From assembly GCA_028289465.1 (NCBI GenBank), contig JANQPM010000046.1, positions 1-35,674 of the forward strand: a DNA stretch of 35,674 bases. The letters are read 5' to 3'. The notes beneath the pieces were generated by a model that had not been told where the DNA came from, did no database searches, and was given only the letters and a program-made list of their open reading frames with translations. This stretch comes from Lysobacterales bacterium (lineage in GTDB: Bacteria; Pseudomonadota; Gammaproteobacteria; Xanthomonadales; SZUA-36). This document shows positions 26,046-35,674 of this stretch, piece after piece. Position 1 is the stretch's first letter. Every line of letters begins with the position of its first letter. The position numbers were made by a program, and so were the translations under genes.

Positions 26046-26941
26046 TGACCCGTTCGACGAGCGTGCTGCTGGCGGCATTGACGCTGACTGCCTGTGCTGT
26101 CGTGTCGGCCGCATCTGAACTATCCATTGAAGGCCGGCCGGTACAGGGCGGCCTGATTTTCGGCCGGACCAGCCCGAATGCAACGGTAACCCTGGACGGG
26201 CAAACGGTAATGGTTTCCGATCAGGGCCGTTTTGTGATTGGCTTCGGTCGCGATGAGCAGGGTACCCGGACCCTCAGAATCGAGCATGACGGCGAATTGC
26301 TTGAGCAGGAGTGGGCCGTTCAGGCGCGCGACTACCGCATTGAACGGGTAGACGGTCTGCCGCCGGCGACGGTCACGCCGGATGCTTCGGTGCAGCAGCG
26401 TATCCGCGACGAGCAGGCGCTGGTCGTCCAGGCCCGTTCCCGGCGCGATTCGCGTACCGACTATACCCACGGATTTATCTGGCCGGCCCAGGGCCGGCTC
26501 AGCGGTTTCTACGGCAGCCAGCGGATTTTGAACGGCCAGCCCCGGCGGCCGCATTACGGCCTGGACATCGCAGCGCCCACCGGCACGCCGGTCGTCGCAC
26601 CGGCCGCGGGTATTATCACGCTGACCCATCCGAATATGTTTTATTCCGGCGGCACGATCATCCTGGACCACGGCCACGGGCTGAGCTCCACCTTCCTGCA
26701 CCTCAGCGCAATCGAGGTCGAAGCGGGTACCCGGGTGGAACAGGGGCAGTTGATCGGCCGCATCGGCGCGACCGGTCGGGCGACCGGACCGCACCTGGAC
26801 TGGCGAATGAACTGGCTGAATCGGCGCGTCGACCCGCAGCCGCTGCTCGCACCCCCATCCGACCAATCGTCTATTCAACCGTCCAGGCAATCACTCGGGC
26901 AATCACCTGGGCAATCACCCAATAAATCACCTGGCCAATGA
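26045..26941 (+). CDS. M23 family (LytM-type) metallopeptidase
   Basis: A 298-residue exported protein. LLAALTLTAC gives a possible lipobox (C17), though a signal-peptidase I site after VSAA is also possible. Residues about 25-100 form a beta-rich N-terminal domain. The M23 domain (about 145-260) has H170-xxx-D174 (HYGLDIAAPTGTPVVAP), H219 (FLHLS) and H250 (GPHLDW), a complete zinc and catalytic set, so an active peptidoglycan endopeptidase is likely. The C-terminus is a low-complexity Gln/Ser/Pro tail (QSLGQSPGQSPNKSPGQ). The ATG overlaps the mltD stop by one base (TGATG); a longer frame starting inside mltD is unlikely. The stop overlaps the next gene (ATGA). Confidence 0.93.
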   Translation: MTRSTSVLLAALTLTACAVVSAASELSIEGRPVQGGLIFGRTSPNATVTLDGQTVMVSDQGRFVIGFGRDEQGTRTLRIEHDGELLEQEWAVQARDYRIERVDGLPPATVTPDASVQQRIRDEQALVVQARSRRDSRTDYTHGFIWPAQGRLSGFYGSQRILNGQPRRPHYGLDIAAPTGTPVVAPAAGIITLTHPNMFYSGGTIILDHGHGLSSTFLHLSAIEVEAGTRVEQGQLIGRIGATGRATGPHLDWRMNWLNRRVDPQPLLAPPSDQSSIQPSRQSLGQSPGQSPNKSPGQ

Positions 26942-27909
26942 ACTTGTCGGCGCGGCGAACACCCCGGCTTTTCGGCAGCAATCTCGCACCGGTGCTGCTC
27001 GCCGCATTGCTCAATGCCTGCGCCGGTACATCGCAGAAGGAACTCGCCGGGGCCGATAGCCCGCAGATGGCTCAAGCGATAACCGGGGCTATGGCGTGGC
27101 TCGCCCGCGAACTGCCCGGCGAATACGGTAACTACGCCCAGGCCTGGACCCAAGCATTCGAGGGCATGCTGCACTGGAATCTGCTGATTCGGCCGGCAGC
27201 AGGTAATCACGACGGGCGCCAATGGTTTGTCGCGAGCCAGATGCGCAGCGGCGACCCGGCCGCCGCACGCCATCAATTGCTGGCTTTCGACCGCGTCGAT
27301 CAGCGACTCATACTGCGGTTTGCACCGATCGCCAACCCTGAAGCCTGGCTGTCGGGCACCGTCGGCACCGAGCCGGCGTTCCAGCCGGGTTGCGCCATTC
27401 CGCTCAGTTTCGGGCGGCAACAACTCGCCGGCGAAACCCGGGCCGAAAGCTGCCGGTTCACCGGCAACCAGGGCCACGAAATGAGCCTGCGCAAGGATTT
27501 CGCATTCAGCCCGGATAACATTGGTATCGGCGAGCGTATCGACGGCCTGTCGAACGCAGCCGAGGGTGTCGCACAGACCTTTCGCTTTCAGCGCCGCCAC
27601 TGGTATCGGGGCTGGGCAGGCAGGCGTGAGGAAAGCGATAGCCGTTGGCGCCTGAGCCAAGAGGTCCGGCTGCACGACAACGGCGGTGAACTGACCCTGA
27701 CCGATGCGGCCGGCCTGCCGCTGGGATACCGTCTGAAGCTGGCCGTAGTGCCCTGGAAGGAAGACCAGCCGGCGATTCTACGGCTGGATTTGATTGACGC
27801 GGAAACCGGTGAGCTGTTGAATTACGCCTGGAGCGATGCCGACAGCGACAGCATCGGTATCACCACCGATAAGGTGCAGGTCGGACTCAGGCGCGTCAGG
27901 CCCGAATAG
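26938..27909 (+). CDS. CpcT/CpeT-like lipoprotein (tentative)
   Basis: A 323-residue protein with a lipoprotein signal ending in LLNAC (C28). The middle (about 45-220) fits the pattern of the CpcT/CpeT family: LPGEYGNYAQAW near the start, an LHWNLLIRP-type strand, GCAIPLSF, a LAGETRAESC stretch and a final IGERIDGL block. In cyanobacteria this beta-barrel family attaches bilins to phycobiliproteins. In non-photosynthetic proteobacteria members of this kind have no known job. A C-terminal part of about 100 residues (RFQRRHWYRGW to the end) goes beyond the usual family length. The start overlaps the M23 gene by 4 bp (ATGA). folE2 is convergent, 14 bp away, with no visible terminator. Confidence 0.6.
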   Translation: MNLSARRTPRLFGSNLAPVLLAALLNACAGTSQKELAGADSPQMAQAITGAMAWLARELPGEYGNYAQAWTQAFEGMLHWNLLIRPAAGNHDGRQWFVASQMRSGDPAAARHQLLAFDRVDQRLILRFAPIANPEAWLSGTVGTEPAFQPGCAIPLSFGRQQLAGETRAESCRFTGNQGHEMSLRKDFAFSPDNIGIGERIDGLSNAAEGVAQTFRFQRRHWYRGWAGRREESDSRWRLSQEVRLHDNGGELTLTDAAGLPLGYRLKLAVVPWKEDQPAILRLDLIDAETGELLNYAWSDADSDSIGITTDKVQVGLRRVRPE

Positions 27910-27923
27910 CTTCTACAGGAATA

Positions 27924-28907
27924 CTACAGCTTGCCGTGGCCCAGGCGCACCGGTGCGCCGGCGCCGGCGATATAACCGCCCTCTACGCCCTTGGTTATCA
28001 CCGATACCGCATTGTGCGGGTGCAGGCTTTCGTAGTGCGTGCAGCGGGCCCAGAAATCCAGAATCCGTTCGTCGGAATTCAACGCGGTCTGCACGCGGCG
28101 CGCAGCGTCCTCGCAAAACATCAGATTCTGGCCGTTAAGCAGCGCGAACGCCTGTTCGTCTTCCCGCTTCACCGCGGTCTGCACCGGCGTCTGCAGTGAC
28201 GATTCCAGCAGGTCGATCAGTTCGATCAGCGGAAACAGCTGAAAAGACGGCGCAAGCCTTACCCGCAATTCGGCGGCGCTGCGCTGGCTGTGCGGCGTTG
28301 CGAGAATGCCGCCTTCGCTGCCGAGCCATGCGTGAACTGTGTCTCTATCCAGCGGCTGGTCGTCGGAAAAATCTTTGCTGAACTGCTCCTGGATCAATTG
28401 CCGGGCCAGTGCGGCGGAACACGGGCAGGTGCTGGAATAGAGAATTTCCAGGCCCAGTTCCACCGAAAACTCATTGTCATCCAGAATGCCGATCAGCGAT
28501 ACCGGATAGCGGCGCCAGCCGGCATTGTCGCTTTCCAGGGCCTTGCGCCGCACGGTGTAGTCGAAGTCCACCCGAACCAATGCACGGTTGCTCAAATCGG
28601 CATGCGAATCCAGAAACGAACGCAAAATCTGCCGCAATGTGCAGGGGCTCATCGGCCGCTCGCTCAACGCCTGGTCCAAATGCAAATACAGGCGCGACAT
28701 ATGGATACCGCGCACTTCCGGACGATTTAGATTGACAAACGCTGTCACCTTGGCCGTGGAATGAATCAGGCCATGCCCGGCCGTCTCCAGCCGGATCGGC
28801 AATTCGATCTCGTCCATGCCCACCCAGTCGAGCTCGCCGGCCACCTGGGCCCGTGCGTCGTTGGCGATATCCGGCATGTCTTTAACGACATTTTCAATCG
28901 GCTTCAT
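27924..28907 (-). CDS. folE2: GTP cyclohydrolase FolE2 (type IB)
   Basis: FolE2 makes dihydroneopterin triphosphate from GTP, the first step of folate and an early step of queuosine synthesis, without needing zinc. The 327-residue protein shows the type IB signatures SSTCPCSAALARQLI (about 159-173, with the catalytic Cys), TPHSQRSAAELRV (about 203-215) and NAVSVITKGVEGGYI near the C-terminus. ATG 28905-28907 has GGAG six bases upstream. The 221 bp before it contain no convincing Zur-type palindrome, so zinc control cannot be claimed. QueG elsewhere in the window uses the downstream product of this pathway. Confidence 0.95.
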   Translation of the reverse strand: MKPIENVVKDMPDIANDARAQVAGELDWVGMDEIELPIRLETAGHGLIHSTAKVTAFVNLNRPEVRGIHMSRLYLHLDQALSERPMSPCTLRQILRSFLDSHADLSNRALVRVDFDYTVRRKALESDNAGWRRYPVSLIGILDDNEFSVELGLEILYSSTCPCSAALARQLIQEQFSKDFSDDQPLDRDTVHAWLGSEGGILATPHSQRSAAELRVRLAPSFQLFPLIELIDLLESSLQTPVQTAVKREDEQAFALLNGQNLMFCEDAARRVQTALNSDERILDFWARCTHYESLHPHNAVSVITKGVEGGYIAGAGAPVRLGHGKL

Positions 28908-29127
28908 AATGTGCTCCGAACCACTCCCTTGCTGGTGATTTTCACCGTACTCCCGTGCCGAATATTTGGGTCAGTTCCCGAATTCGCAAGGGATTTTAGG
29001 TATCCAGATGTAAATTATCCGTGAAAAGTACCTGCGATAGCAAAGGCTTATCGGTTCTATGCCTCTCGCTGGCGATACGGATTTTCTAAAGGCCCGTGTT
29101 AATTTGGGCGGCTCGGGTTTGTTTTAA

Positions 29128-29480
<353 letters not shown>

Positions 29481-29562
29481 CGGTGATGCAATGGCCGATG
29501 TGCCTGCAAATCCGCAGCGGGTGGCGAATGGTACCCGAATCAGCGGCTGCCGGAAAGCCCGG

Positions 29563-29919
29563 TCAGCGCTTTAATACATGCAGGATGTCTTCCAGTTCCG
29601 AACGGACCTGCCGAATGATCTGCTGGCTGCGGTTGACGTCGGTCTTGGCCCGGTCGCCTTCCAGCCGCTGCCGTGCGCCGCCGATAGTGAAGCCCTGTTC
29701 ATACAGCAGGCTTCGAATCTGGCGGATCATGATCACATCATGGCGCTGATAATAGCGCCGGTTGCCGCGCCGTTTAACCGGCTTTAGCTGGTCGAATTCC
29801 TGTTCCCAGTACCGCAAAACATGCGGTTTAACTTCGCAAAGATCGCTGACTTCCCCAATGGTGAAATAGCGCTTGGCCGGGATAGGCGGCAGTTCTTTTT
29901 CAATCCCCGGATCCAGCAT
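29563..29919 (-). CDS. MerR-family transcriptional regulator
   Basis: A 118-residue protein with an N-terminal MerR winged helix: [44 protein letters not shown] (about residues 19-62). A helical dimerisation part follows (about 65-118). No C-terminal cysteine set or effector domain is present, so a metal-sensor role is unlikely. It resembles the short uncharacterised regulator that follows ihfA in many gammaproteobacteria. Its ATG overlaps ihfA by 20 bp and lies inside that gene, so the two are co-transcribed. Target unknown. Confidence 0.92.
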   Translation of the reverse strand: MLDPGIEKELPPIPAKRYFTIGEVSDLCEVKPHVLRYWEQEFDQLKPVKRRGNRRYYQRHDVIMIRQIRSLLYEQGFTIGGARQRLEGDRAKTDVNRSQQIIRQVRSELEDILHVLKR

Positions 29920-30199
29920 AACCTTCTACCCTTGAACGTAGTTTCTGTCCGGGACGGAAAGTCACGACTCGGCGGGCAGAAATCGGAATTTCTTCCCCGG
30001 TCTTAGGATTGCGTCCAGGACGTTCTGTTTTGTCACGCAACTGGTAGTTGCCAAAACCGGATATCTTGACATTTTCCCCGCTTTCCAACGCAGCACGGAT
30101 TTCCTCAAAATAAGCGTCGACAAATTCTTTCGCCTCCCGTTTGTTCAAGCCAACCTCTTCAAACAGGCGGTTGGCCAAATCCGCTTTCGTCAGTGCCAT
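29900..30199 (-). CDS. ihfA: Integration host factor subunit alpha
   Basis: IHF-alpha pairs with IHF-beta to bend DNA sharply at specific sites. The 99-residue protein (start ATG 30197-30199, MALTKADLA) has the HU/IHF fold: [19 protein letters not shown] helices, then [46 protein letters not shown], including the conserved proline arm (PGRNPKT). A TTG two codons upstream overlaps the pheT stop and is less likely. A GAGG box lies six bases before the ATG, inside the end of pheT. pheT-ihfA is the conserved order. Confidence 0.97.
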   Translation of the reverse strand: MALTKADLANRLFEEVGLNKREAKEFVDAYFEEIRAALESGENVKISGFGNYQLRDKTERPGRNPKTGEEIPISARRVVTFRPGQKLRSRVEGYAGSGD

Positions 30200-30201
30200 T
30201 G

Positions 30202-32592
30202 TCAACCTCGTAATTTGGCGTTCAGTTGCCCCCGCAGTGCAGCGATGACCCGGTCAACGACCGAATCTACTGTCTCGTCCTTAAGAGTGCTGGAAACATC
30301 CTGTAAAATCAAGCCAATAGATAAGTTTTTATACCCTTTTTCTACTATTTGGCCTGAATATACATCAAATATTACCAAATTTGATAGCAAATCACCCGAA
30401 GATATTGAAATTACTTGCTCGATTTCCGAGTAAGGCACGTTTTCCGGGACCAGTAGCGACAAATCGCGCCGGATGGCCGGAAAGCGGGACACGGGTCCGG
30501 CCTTCGGCAGGCCGCGGTCCATCAGCGGCGGCAGGTCGAGTTCGAGGACCAGGGCTTCCCCGCGGATTCCCCAGGTTTTCTGAATCCGAGGATGCAGCAG
30601 ACCCAGCAAACCCGCTTTGTGCCCGTCAATGCGAAGTTCGGCCGACTGACCCGGATGCAGCCAGTTGCAATCGCTTCTGGCAAAACTCACCTGCTGTCCG
30701 CCGCCGCGCAGATCAAGCAGCGCTTCCAGATCACCTTTCAGATCATAGAAATCCATCGGGCGTCCGGCCTGCCCCCATTGCTCGGGCAACGCATCACCAA
30801 CCGCAACTGCAGCCAAGCGCAACGTTTCAGCCGGCGCACCATCAGTCGCGGAAAAGACCACGCCGGTCTCAAACAGCCGAATACGGGCATGCTGGCGGCG
30901 CTGGTTGTAGCTCAGCGACTTCAGCAGACCCGGCAGCAGCGTGGTGCGCATGATTGCCATATCCCCGCTCAGCGGGTTGGCCAGCGCATAGGGCTCGCCT
31001 TCGGCTTCAAAACCGGCCAGGTCGGGCTGATCGATAAAACTGTAGTTCACCACTTCTTGGTAGCCGGCCGCGCACATCGCCTGCTGTATCTGCCGCAGCG
31101 GCACTTGCCGTTCCGGCAATACCGGAGTCGGTATCTCGCCTTCCGGCGTACGCAGCGGCAGCCGGTTGTAGCCGTAAATACGGGCCACTTCTTCGATCAG
31201 GTCTTCCTCGATCGCGATATCGAAACGCTGGCTTGGCGGGAGCACTGACCAGACCGCGTTCGAATCCTGCGAACCGGGTCGCTCAAAACGCATATTCAGC
31301 GATTCCAGTATTTTCGAGACATCGTCCACGGTCAGATCGCTGCCAAGCATTCGGTTCAGCCTTGCCAGGCGCAGCGATACCGGTGAGCGTTGCGGCAGCG
31401 TGTCCGCGCTGACCGTTTCGGTCACAGGCCCAGGTCTGCCGCCAACTATCGCCGTCAGTAATTGCGTGGCCCGTTCGATCGCCATTACCTGGCCTTCGGG
31501 ATCGACCCCTCTTTCGAAGCGATGAGACGCATCGGTATGCAGACCGATATCTCTTGCCTTGCCGATGATTGTTGCCGGATCAAAGTATGCACTTTCCAGA
31601 AATATGTTGCGTGTTTCTTCGGTGACGCCGGTATTCAGACCGCCCATCACGCCGGCCAGCGCAACCACGCCGCTGCGGTCGGTGATGGCCAGAAAACGGT
31701 CGCTCAGTTCGACTTCGCGCTCGTCCAGCAGTACCAGTGTCTCGCCGGCTGCCGCGCGGCGTACAACGATCTCGCCTTCCAGCCTGTCCCGGTCAAAGGC
31801 ATGCAGCGGCTGGCCGAGTTCCAGCAGCACATAGTTAGTTACATCGACCACCGGACTGATCGCGCGAATACCTGAGCGGCGCAGTGCCTCGACCATCCAT
31901 AGCGGTGTTTTGGCGGCCGGGTCTATCTCTTCGATCACGCGTCCGACATAGCGCGGGCAACCGGCCGTATCGGCGATGCTGACCGGAAAGGTGGAATCGC
32001 TGTCGGCCGCGACCTTGTCGATCGTCGGCGGCCGATACCCGGCATCACAGATCGCGCTGACATCGCGCGCCAGCCCGCGGATCGACAGACAGTCCGCACG
32101 GTTCGGGGTCAGATCCAGTTCAATGCTGTGGTCATCCAGATCCAGATAGTCACGAATGTCCTGGCCGACCGGCGCGTCGTCAGGCAGTTCCAACAGGCCG
32201 TCCGCGTCCTCGTTCAATCCGAGTTCTTTGGCCGAACACAGCATGCCCAGGGAATCGACGCCGCGCAGTTTGGCCTTCTTAATGCCGAACCCGCCCGGCA
32301 GTTCCGCGCCGACCTGCGCCAGCGGCGCCTTCAGCCCGACCCGGGCGTTTGGTGCACCACAGACAATCTGCACCGGGTCATCACCCGCGCTGACCTGGCA
32401 CAGTTTGAGCTTGTCTGCGTCCGGATGTGCCTCGCAGGCTGTGATTTCGGCCACGACCACACCCGTGAACGCCGGTGCAGCCAGTGCCAGTTCATCCATT
32501 TCCAGGCCGGCATTGGTCAGCCGCTCGCCCAATTCCTCAGGCGTCGCCTCGGTGGCCACCCATTGTTTCAGCCAGTTGACACTGAATCGCAT
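30202..32592 (-). CDS. pheT: Phenylalanyl-tRNA synthetase beta subunit
   Basis: The 796-residue subunit of the (alpha-beta)2 enzyme is full length. It has an N-terminal tRNA-binding EMAP-like domain (about 40-150, [19 protein letters not shown]), B3/B4 editing domain (about 210-380), B5 domain (about 400-475), the core synthetase-like domain and a C-terminal ferredoxin-fold anticodon-binding domain (about 705-796, [16 protein letters not shown]). It starts at ATG 32590-32592, 19 bp after pheS, and is part of the same operon. Confidence 0.97.
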   Translation of the reverse strand: MRFSVNWLKQWVATEATPEELGERLTNAGLEMDELALAAPAFTGVVVAEITACEAHPDADKLKLCQVSAGDDPVQIVCGAPNARVGLKAPLAQVGAELPGGFGIKKAKLRGVDSLGMLCSAKELGLNEDADGLLELPDDAPVGQDIRDYLDLDDHSIELDLTPNRADCLSIRGLARDVSAICDAGYRPPTIDKVAADSDSTFPVSIADTAGCPRYVGRVIEEIDPAAKTPLWMVEALRRSGIRAISPVVDVTNYVLLELGQPLHAFDRDRLEGEIVVRRAAAGETLVLLDEREVELSDRFLAITDRSGVVALAGVMGGLNTGVTEETRNIFLESAYFDPATIIGKARDIGLHTDASHRFERGVDPEGQVMAIERATQLLTAIVGGRPGPVTETVSADTLPQRSPVSLRLARLNRMLGSDLTVDDVSKILESLNMRFERPGSQDSNAVWSVLPPSQRFDIAIEEDLIEEVARIYGYNRLPLRTPEGEIPTPVLPERQVPLRQIQQAMCAAGYQEVVNYSFIDQPDLAGFEAEGEPYALANPLSGDMAIMRTTLLPGLLKSLSYNQRRQHARIRLFETGVVFSATDGAPAETLRLAAVAVGDALPEQWGQAGRPMDFYDLKGDLEALLDLRGGGQQVSFARSDCNWLHPGQSAELRIDGHKAGLLGLLHPRIQKTWGIRGEALVLELDLPPLMDRGLPKAGPVSRFPAIRRDLSLLVPENVPYSEIEQVISISSGDLLSNLVIFDVYSGQIVEKGYKNLSIGLILQDVSSTLKDETVDSVVDRVIAALRGQLNAKLRG

Positions 32593-32611
32593 GTCTTATT
32601 CCATTCCTGAT

Positions 32612-33619
<1,008 letters not shown>

Positions 33620-33621
33620 TT

Positions 33622-33650
33622 AAAAAAAAGGAGCGGCTGACGGCCACTCC
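33622..33650 (-). terminator. Intrinsic terminator or attenuator directly before pheS
   Basis: On the minus strand GGAGTGGC (33650-33643), a CGTCA loop and GCCGCTCC (33637-33630), with one G-T pair, are followed by eight T (33629-33622). It lies between rplT and pheS and ends only 5 nt before the pheS ATG. A second hairpin (CCGGTG/CACCGG) precedes it. Because a promoter cannot fit between it and pheS, pheST expression must read through it, so it probably acts as an attenuator as well as ending the infC-rplT mRNA. Confidence 0.8.
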
Positions 33651-33740
33651 TTTACTCAATTCAACCGGTGCATTCACACCGGATGTTCATCGGGTCTGGC
33701 GGAATTCGCCCGGTAAGCGGGGCGATAATACCGGCAGTAT

Positions 33741-34094
33741 CTAGAGCTGTGCCTTGGCTTTTTCGGCCAATGCACCAAAAGCGGCCTTGTCGTGCACGGC
33801 CAAATCAGCCAGCACTTTGCGGTCCAATGCGATGTCGGCCTTTTTCAGGCCGTTAATAAATCGGCTGTAGGACAAACCGCATTCCCGCGCCGCAGCGTTG
33901 ATACGCATGATCCACAGACTGCGGAACTGCCGCTTGCGCTGGCGCCGGTCGCGATAAGCGTATTGCCCGGCCTTGATGACGGCCTGTTTAGCCACCCGGA
34001 ATACTTTGCGCCGCGCATTATAGTAACCCTTGGCCTGGGCCAGGACTTTCTTGTGCCGCCGGCGGGCGATCACACCACGTTTTACTCTTGCCAT
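33741..34094 (-). CDS. rplT: 50S ribosomal protein L20
   Basis: A 117-residue basic protein with the L20 N-terminus [37 protein letters not shown] and the conserved [15 protein letters not shown] block (about 49-63). It starts with ATG (34092-34094) after an AAGGAGA box. L20 binds 23S rRNA early in 50S assembly and in E. coli represses its own operon. It follows rpmI by 12 bp. Confidence 0.98.
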   Translation of the reverse strand: MARVKRGVIARRRHKKVLAQAKGYYNARRKVFRVAKQAVIKAGQYAYRDRRQRKRQFRSLWIMRINAAARECGLSYSRFINGLKKADIALDRKVLADLAVHDKAAFGALAEKAKAQL

Positions 34095-34106
34095 TTCCTG
34101 ATCTCC

Positions 34107-34304
34107 TTACACGTAGGGCAGCATGCGCTTAACGGACTTCACGTCGGCCTCGTTCACCATGTCGGTGCCGCGCAGTCCGCGTTTACGCTTCTGATCTTTC
34201 TTGGTCAGGATATGGCTGTGGAAAGCGTGGCCGCGCTTGAATCCGCCGGAAGCGGTTTTCTTAAAGCGTTTGGCCGCGCCCCGATTGGTTTTCATCTTGG
34301 GCAT
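34107..34304 (-). CDS. rpmI: 50S ribosomal protein L35
   Basis: A 65-residue basic protein with the L35 motif [20 protein letters not shown] and [23 protein letters not shown] lies six bases before its ATG (34302-34304). It lies between infC and rplT as in nearly all bacteria. Confidence 0.98.
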   Translation of the reverse strand: MPKMKTNRGAAKRFKKTASGGFKRGHAFHSHILTKKDQKRKRGLRGTDMVNEADVKSVKRMLPYV

Positions 34305-34317
34305 GCCTAACTCCTTT

Positions 34318-34392
34318 CACTCTTTTATGAGTGAGTTCATAACACGCCGTTAAGCGGCTGCCGGAGCAGCTCTTCGCGTTACAGGCTTAACG
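34318..34392 (-). promoter_or_regulatory. Structured rpmI leader (candidate L20 autoregulatory site)
   Basis: In the 152-nt gap between infC and rpmI a perfect 8-bp stem CGTTAAGC (34348-34355) with GCTTAACG (34385-34392) encloses an inner GCTGC/GCAGC hairpin (34357-34370). A CACTC/GAGTG hairpin (34318-34333) follows right before the rpmI Shine-Dalgarno. In E. coli the same gap folds into a site that L20 binds to repress rpmI and rplT. The match here is by position and structure only. Confidence 0.5.
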
Positions 34393-34456
34393 TCGCTTGT
34401 TTTCATTGCGCCAAAAGACCCGCGGAAAAACCCAGAGGGCCTTTGACGTATTGCGA

Positions 34457-34975
34457 TCAGGTCCGTTTCGGACTGATCATCATCACCATTTGCCGTCCTT
34501 CCATCGACGGCCGTTGTTCGACACTGATCTCATCGACCAGTTCCGCCTCGACCCGCCGCAGCAGCTCTCGGCCCAATTCCTGGTGGGCCATTTCGCGGCC
34601 GCGAAACCGCAAGGTTACTTTTACTTTGTTGCCGACTTCCAGGAAGCGCCGAATATTGCGCATTTTCACCTGATAATCGGCCTCTTCCGTCCCAGGGCGG
34701 AACTTGACTTCCTTGACCTGAATCATCTTCTGATTCTTCTTGGCCATCTGGGCTTTTTTGGCCAGTTCAAACTTGAACTTGCCGTAATCCATAATCCGGC
34801 ACACAGGAGGCTCCGCATTCGGAGCGATTTCAACCAAATCCAGCCCGGCGTCATAGGCCAGTTCCAGCGCTTCTTCTCTTTTCCGGATGCCTACTTGCTC
34901 TCCGTCCGCATCGATAACGCGGACTTCATACGCCGTAATATCCTCGTTACGGCGCGAATCTTTTATGGTTGCGAT
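34457..34975 (-). CDS. infC: Translation initiation factor IF-3 (non-AUG start)
   Basis: IF-3 keeps ribosomal subunits apart and rejects wrong start codons. The frame matches IF-3 from [26 protein letters not shown] (N-domain) through [20 protein letters not shown] to the C-domain with [17 protein letters not shown]. No ATG, GTG or TTG exists between the in-frame stops (34978-34984) and the conserved sequence. The best start is ATC (34973-34975), nine bases after the AGGAG at the end of thrS, giving 172 residues. ATA at 34964-34966 is the alternative. infC commonly uses AUU, AUC or AUA so that IF-3 represses its own synthesis. Confidence 0.95.
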   Translation of the reverse strand: MATIKDSRRNEDITAYEVRVIDADGEQVGIRKREEALELAYDAGLDLVEIAPNAEPPVCRIMDYGKFKFELAKKAQMAKKNQKMIQVKEVKFRPGTEEADYQVKMRNIRRFLEVGNKVKVTLRFRGREMAHQELGRELLRRVEAELVDEISVEQRPSMEGRQMVMMISPKRT

Positions 34976-34981
34976 CTGCTA

Positions 34982-35674
34982 TTACTCCTGTTCAATGCCT
35001 GGCACTCCCCGCCGCCCTATCTCATTCCCGAGACGCTCGACAAAGGCTTCGACGCTCAAGGAACCAAGGTCCTTGTTGCCTCTCTGGCGAACGGCAACGC
35101 TGTTCGCTTCGACCTCGCGGTCGCCGACGATCAGCAGGTAGGGAACCTTACGCAGCGAGTGCTCGCGGATTTTATAGGTGATTTTCTCGTTTCTCAAGTC
35201 TAAATCGATGCGAAATCCTTGTTTGGCAAGGGTTTTGGCCAATTTTCGGCAATATTCCGCCTGATTGTCCGTAATATTCAGAATCACGGCTTGAACCGGT
35301 GCCAGCCAGGCCGGAAACGCGCCAGCGTGGTTTTCGATCAAAATGCCGATAAAACGCTCCAGCGAACCGAGAATCGCGCGGTGCAGCATCACCGGTGTCT
35401 GCTTACTACCGTCTTCGGCCACATAGGTCGCTGAGAGACGCTCCGGCATGGAAAAATCGACCTGCATAGTGCCGCACTGCCAGACCCGCTCCAGGCTGTC
35501 TTTCAGGCTGAATTCGATTTTCGGCCCGTAGAACGCGCCCTCGCCCGGCTGCAGCTCCCAGTCCAGGCCTTTCGCATCCAGCGCATCCTGCAGTGCCTGC
35601 TCGGCCTTGTCCCAGACCGCATCGGAACCGACCCGCTGCGGCGGCCGGGTAGACAATTTGATCAAGACCTGTTC
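34982..35674 (-). CDS. thrS: Threonyl-tRNA synthetase, C-terminal part (5' end outside window)
   Basis: The last 230 residues of ThrS. The class II core appears with [27 protein letters not shown] and motif 3 ([22 protein letters not shown]). The anticodon-binding domain follows ([20 protein letters not shown], the [15 protein letters not shown] helix and [12 protein letters not shown]). The frame is open to the window edge. The TAA stop (34982-34984) is 6 bp before the infC start codon, so infC translation probably follows thrS. thrS-infC-rpmI-rplT is a standard order. Confidence 0.97.
   Translation of the reverse strand, partial: EQVLIKLSTRPPQRVGSDAVWDKAEQALQDALDAKGLDWELQPGEGAFYGPKIEFSLKDSLERVWQCGTMQVDFSMPERLSATYVAEDGSKQTPVMLHRAILGSLERFIGILIENHAGAFPAWLAPVQAVILNITDNQAEYCRKLAKTLAKQGFRIDLDLRNEKITYKIREHSLRKVPYLLIVGDREVEANSVAVRQRGNKDLGSLSVEAFVERLGNEIGRRGVPGIEQE

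Noticed and set aside
33651..33690. PheM-like leader peptide before pheS
   Set aside because: The only short ORFs (MNIRCECTG and MHRLN) contain no Phe codons.

Overview
The window is a GC-rich stretch of gammaproteobacterial chromosome. It is almost entirely core genes, with a few accessory inserts. Gene order is the main clue to the organism. An nnr–tsaE–amiB–mutL–miaA–hfq–hflX–hflK–hflC–(DUF2065)–purA block runs on the minus strand with queG divergent from it. A thrS–infC–rpmI–rplT–pheS–pheT–ihfA–merR–tRNA-Pro block is also present. Both arrangements are typical of Gammaproteobacteria. MutL carries the metal-binding endonuclease motif of MutH-less species, as in Pseudomonas, so the organism is probably not a close enterobacterial relative. 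No species can be named from the sequence alone.

Layout: (1) 1-12354, minus strand: a short membrane-anchored protein cut by the window edge, then purA back through nnr. Most genes are separated by a few bases or overlap. A hypoxanthine-DNA-glycosylase-like gene sits between mutL and miaA. (2) 12398-13507, plus strand: queG. (3) 13656-16621, plus strand: an accessory unit of an atypical class III aminotransferase, a class D (OXA-type) beta-lactamase whose GTG start overlaps the aminotransferase stop, and an AhpD/CMD-like protein. (4) 16645-18270: an unrecognised small membrane protein with its own terminator and a palindrome upstream, lying between two REP-like palindromes next to a WYL-domain regulator. 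(5) gltX on the minus strand, then a 388-bp gap packed with a hairpin repeat family, then mltF on the plus strand. (6) 21572-24330: dnaQ, rnhA and a YafS-like methyltransferase on the minus strand, with gloB divergent on the plus strand, as in the mltD–gloB–yafS–rnhA–dnaQ region of E. coli. (7) 24462-27909, plus strand: a cell-envelope operon of mltD, an M23 peptidase and a CpcT/CpeT-like lipoprotein, with overlapping stop and start codons. Convergent folE2 follows. (8) 29129-35674, minus strand: tRNA-Pro(GGG) with a 3'-truncated tandem copy, a MerR-type regulator, ihfA, pheT, pheS, rplT, rpmI, infC and the 3' part of thrS.

Functionally the window covers translation (thrS, infC, L35, L20, pheST, gltX, miaA, queG, tsaE, tRNA-Pro), DNA repair and replication (mutL, the HDG-like glycosylase, dnaQ, rnhA, ihfA), metabolite repair (nnr, gloB), envelope turnover (amiB, mltF, mltD, M23), membrane protein quality control (hflKC) and RNA regulation (hfq).

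No CRISPR array, prophage or complete transposon is visible. The most unusual material is non-coding: the covarying hairpin family between gltX and mltF, the duplicated and truncated tRNA-Pro, the terminator that almost touches the pheS start codon, and the small REP-flanked locus beside the WYL regulator.
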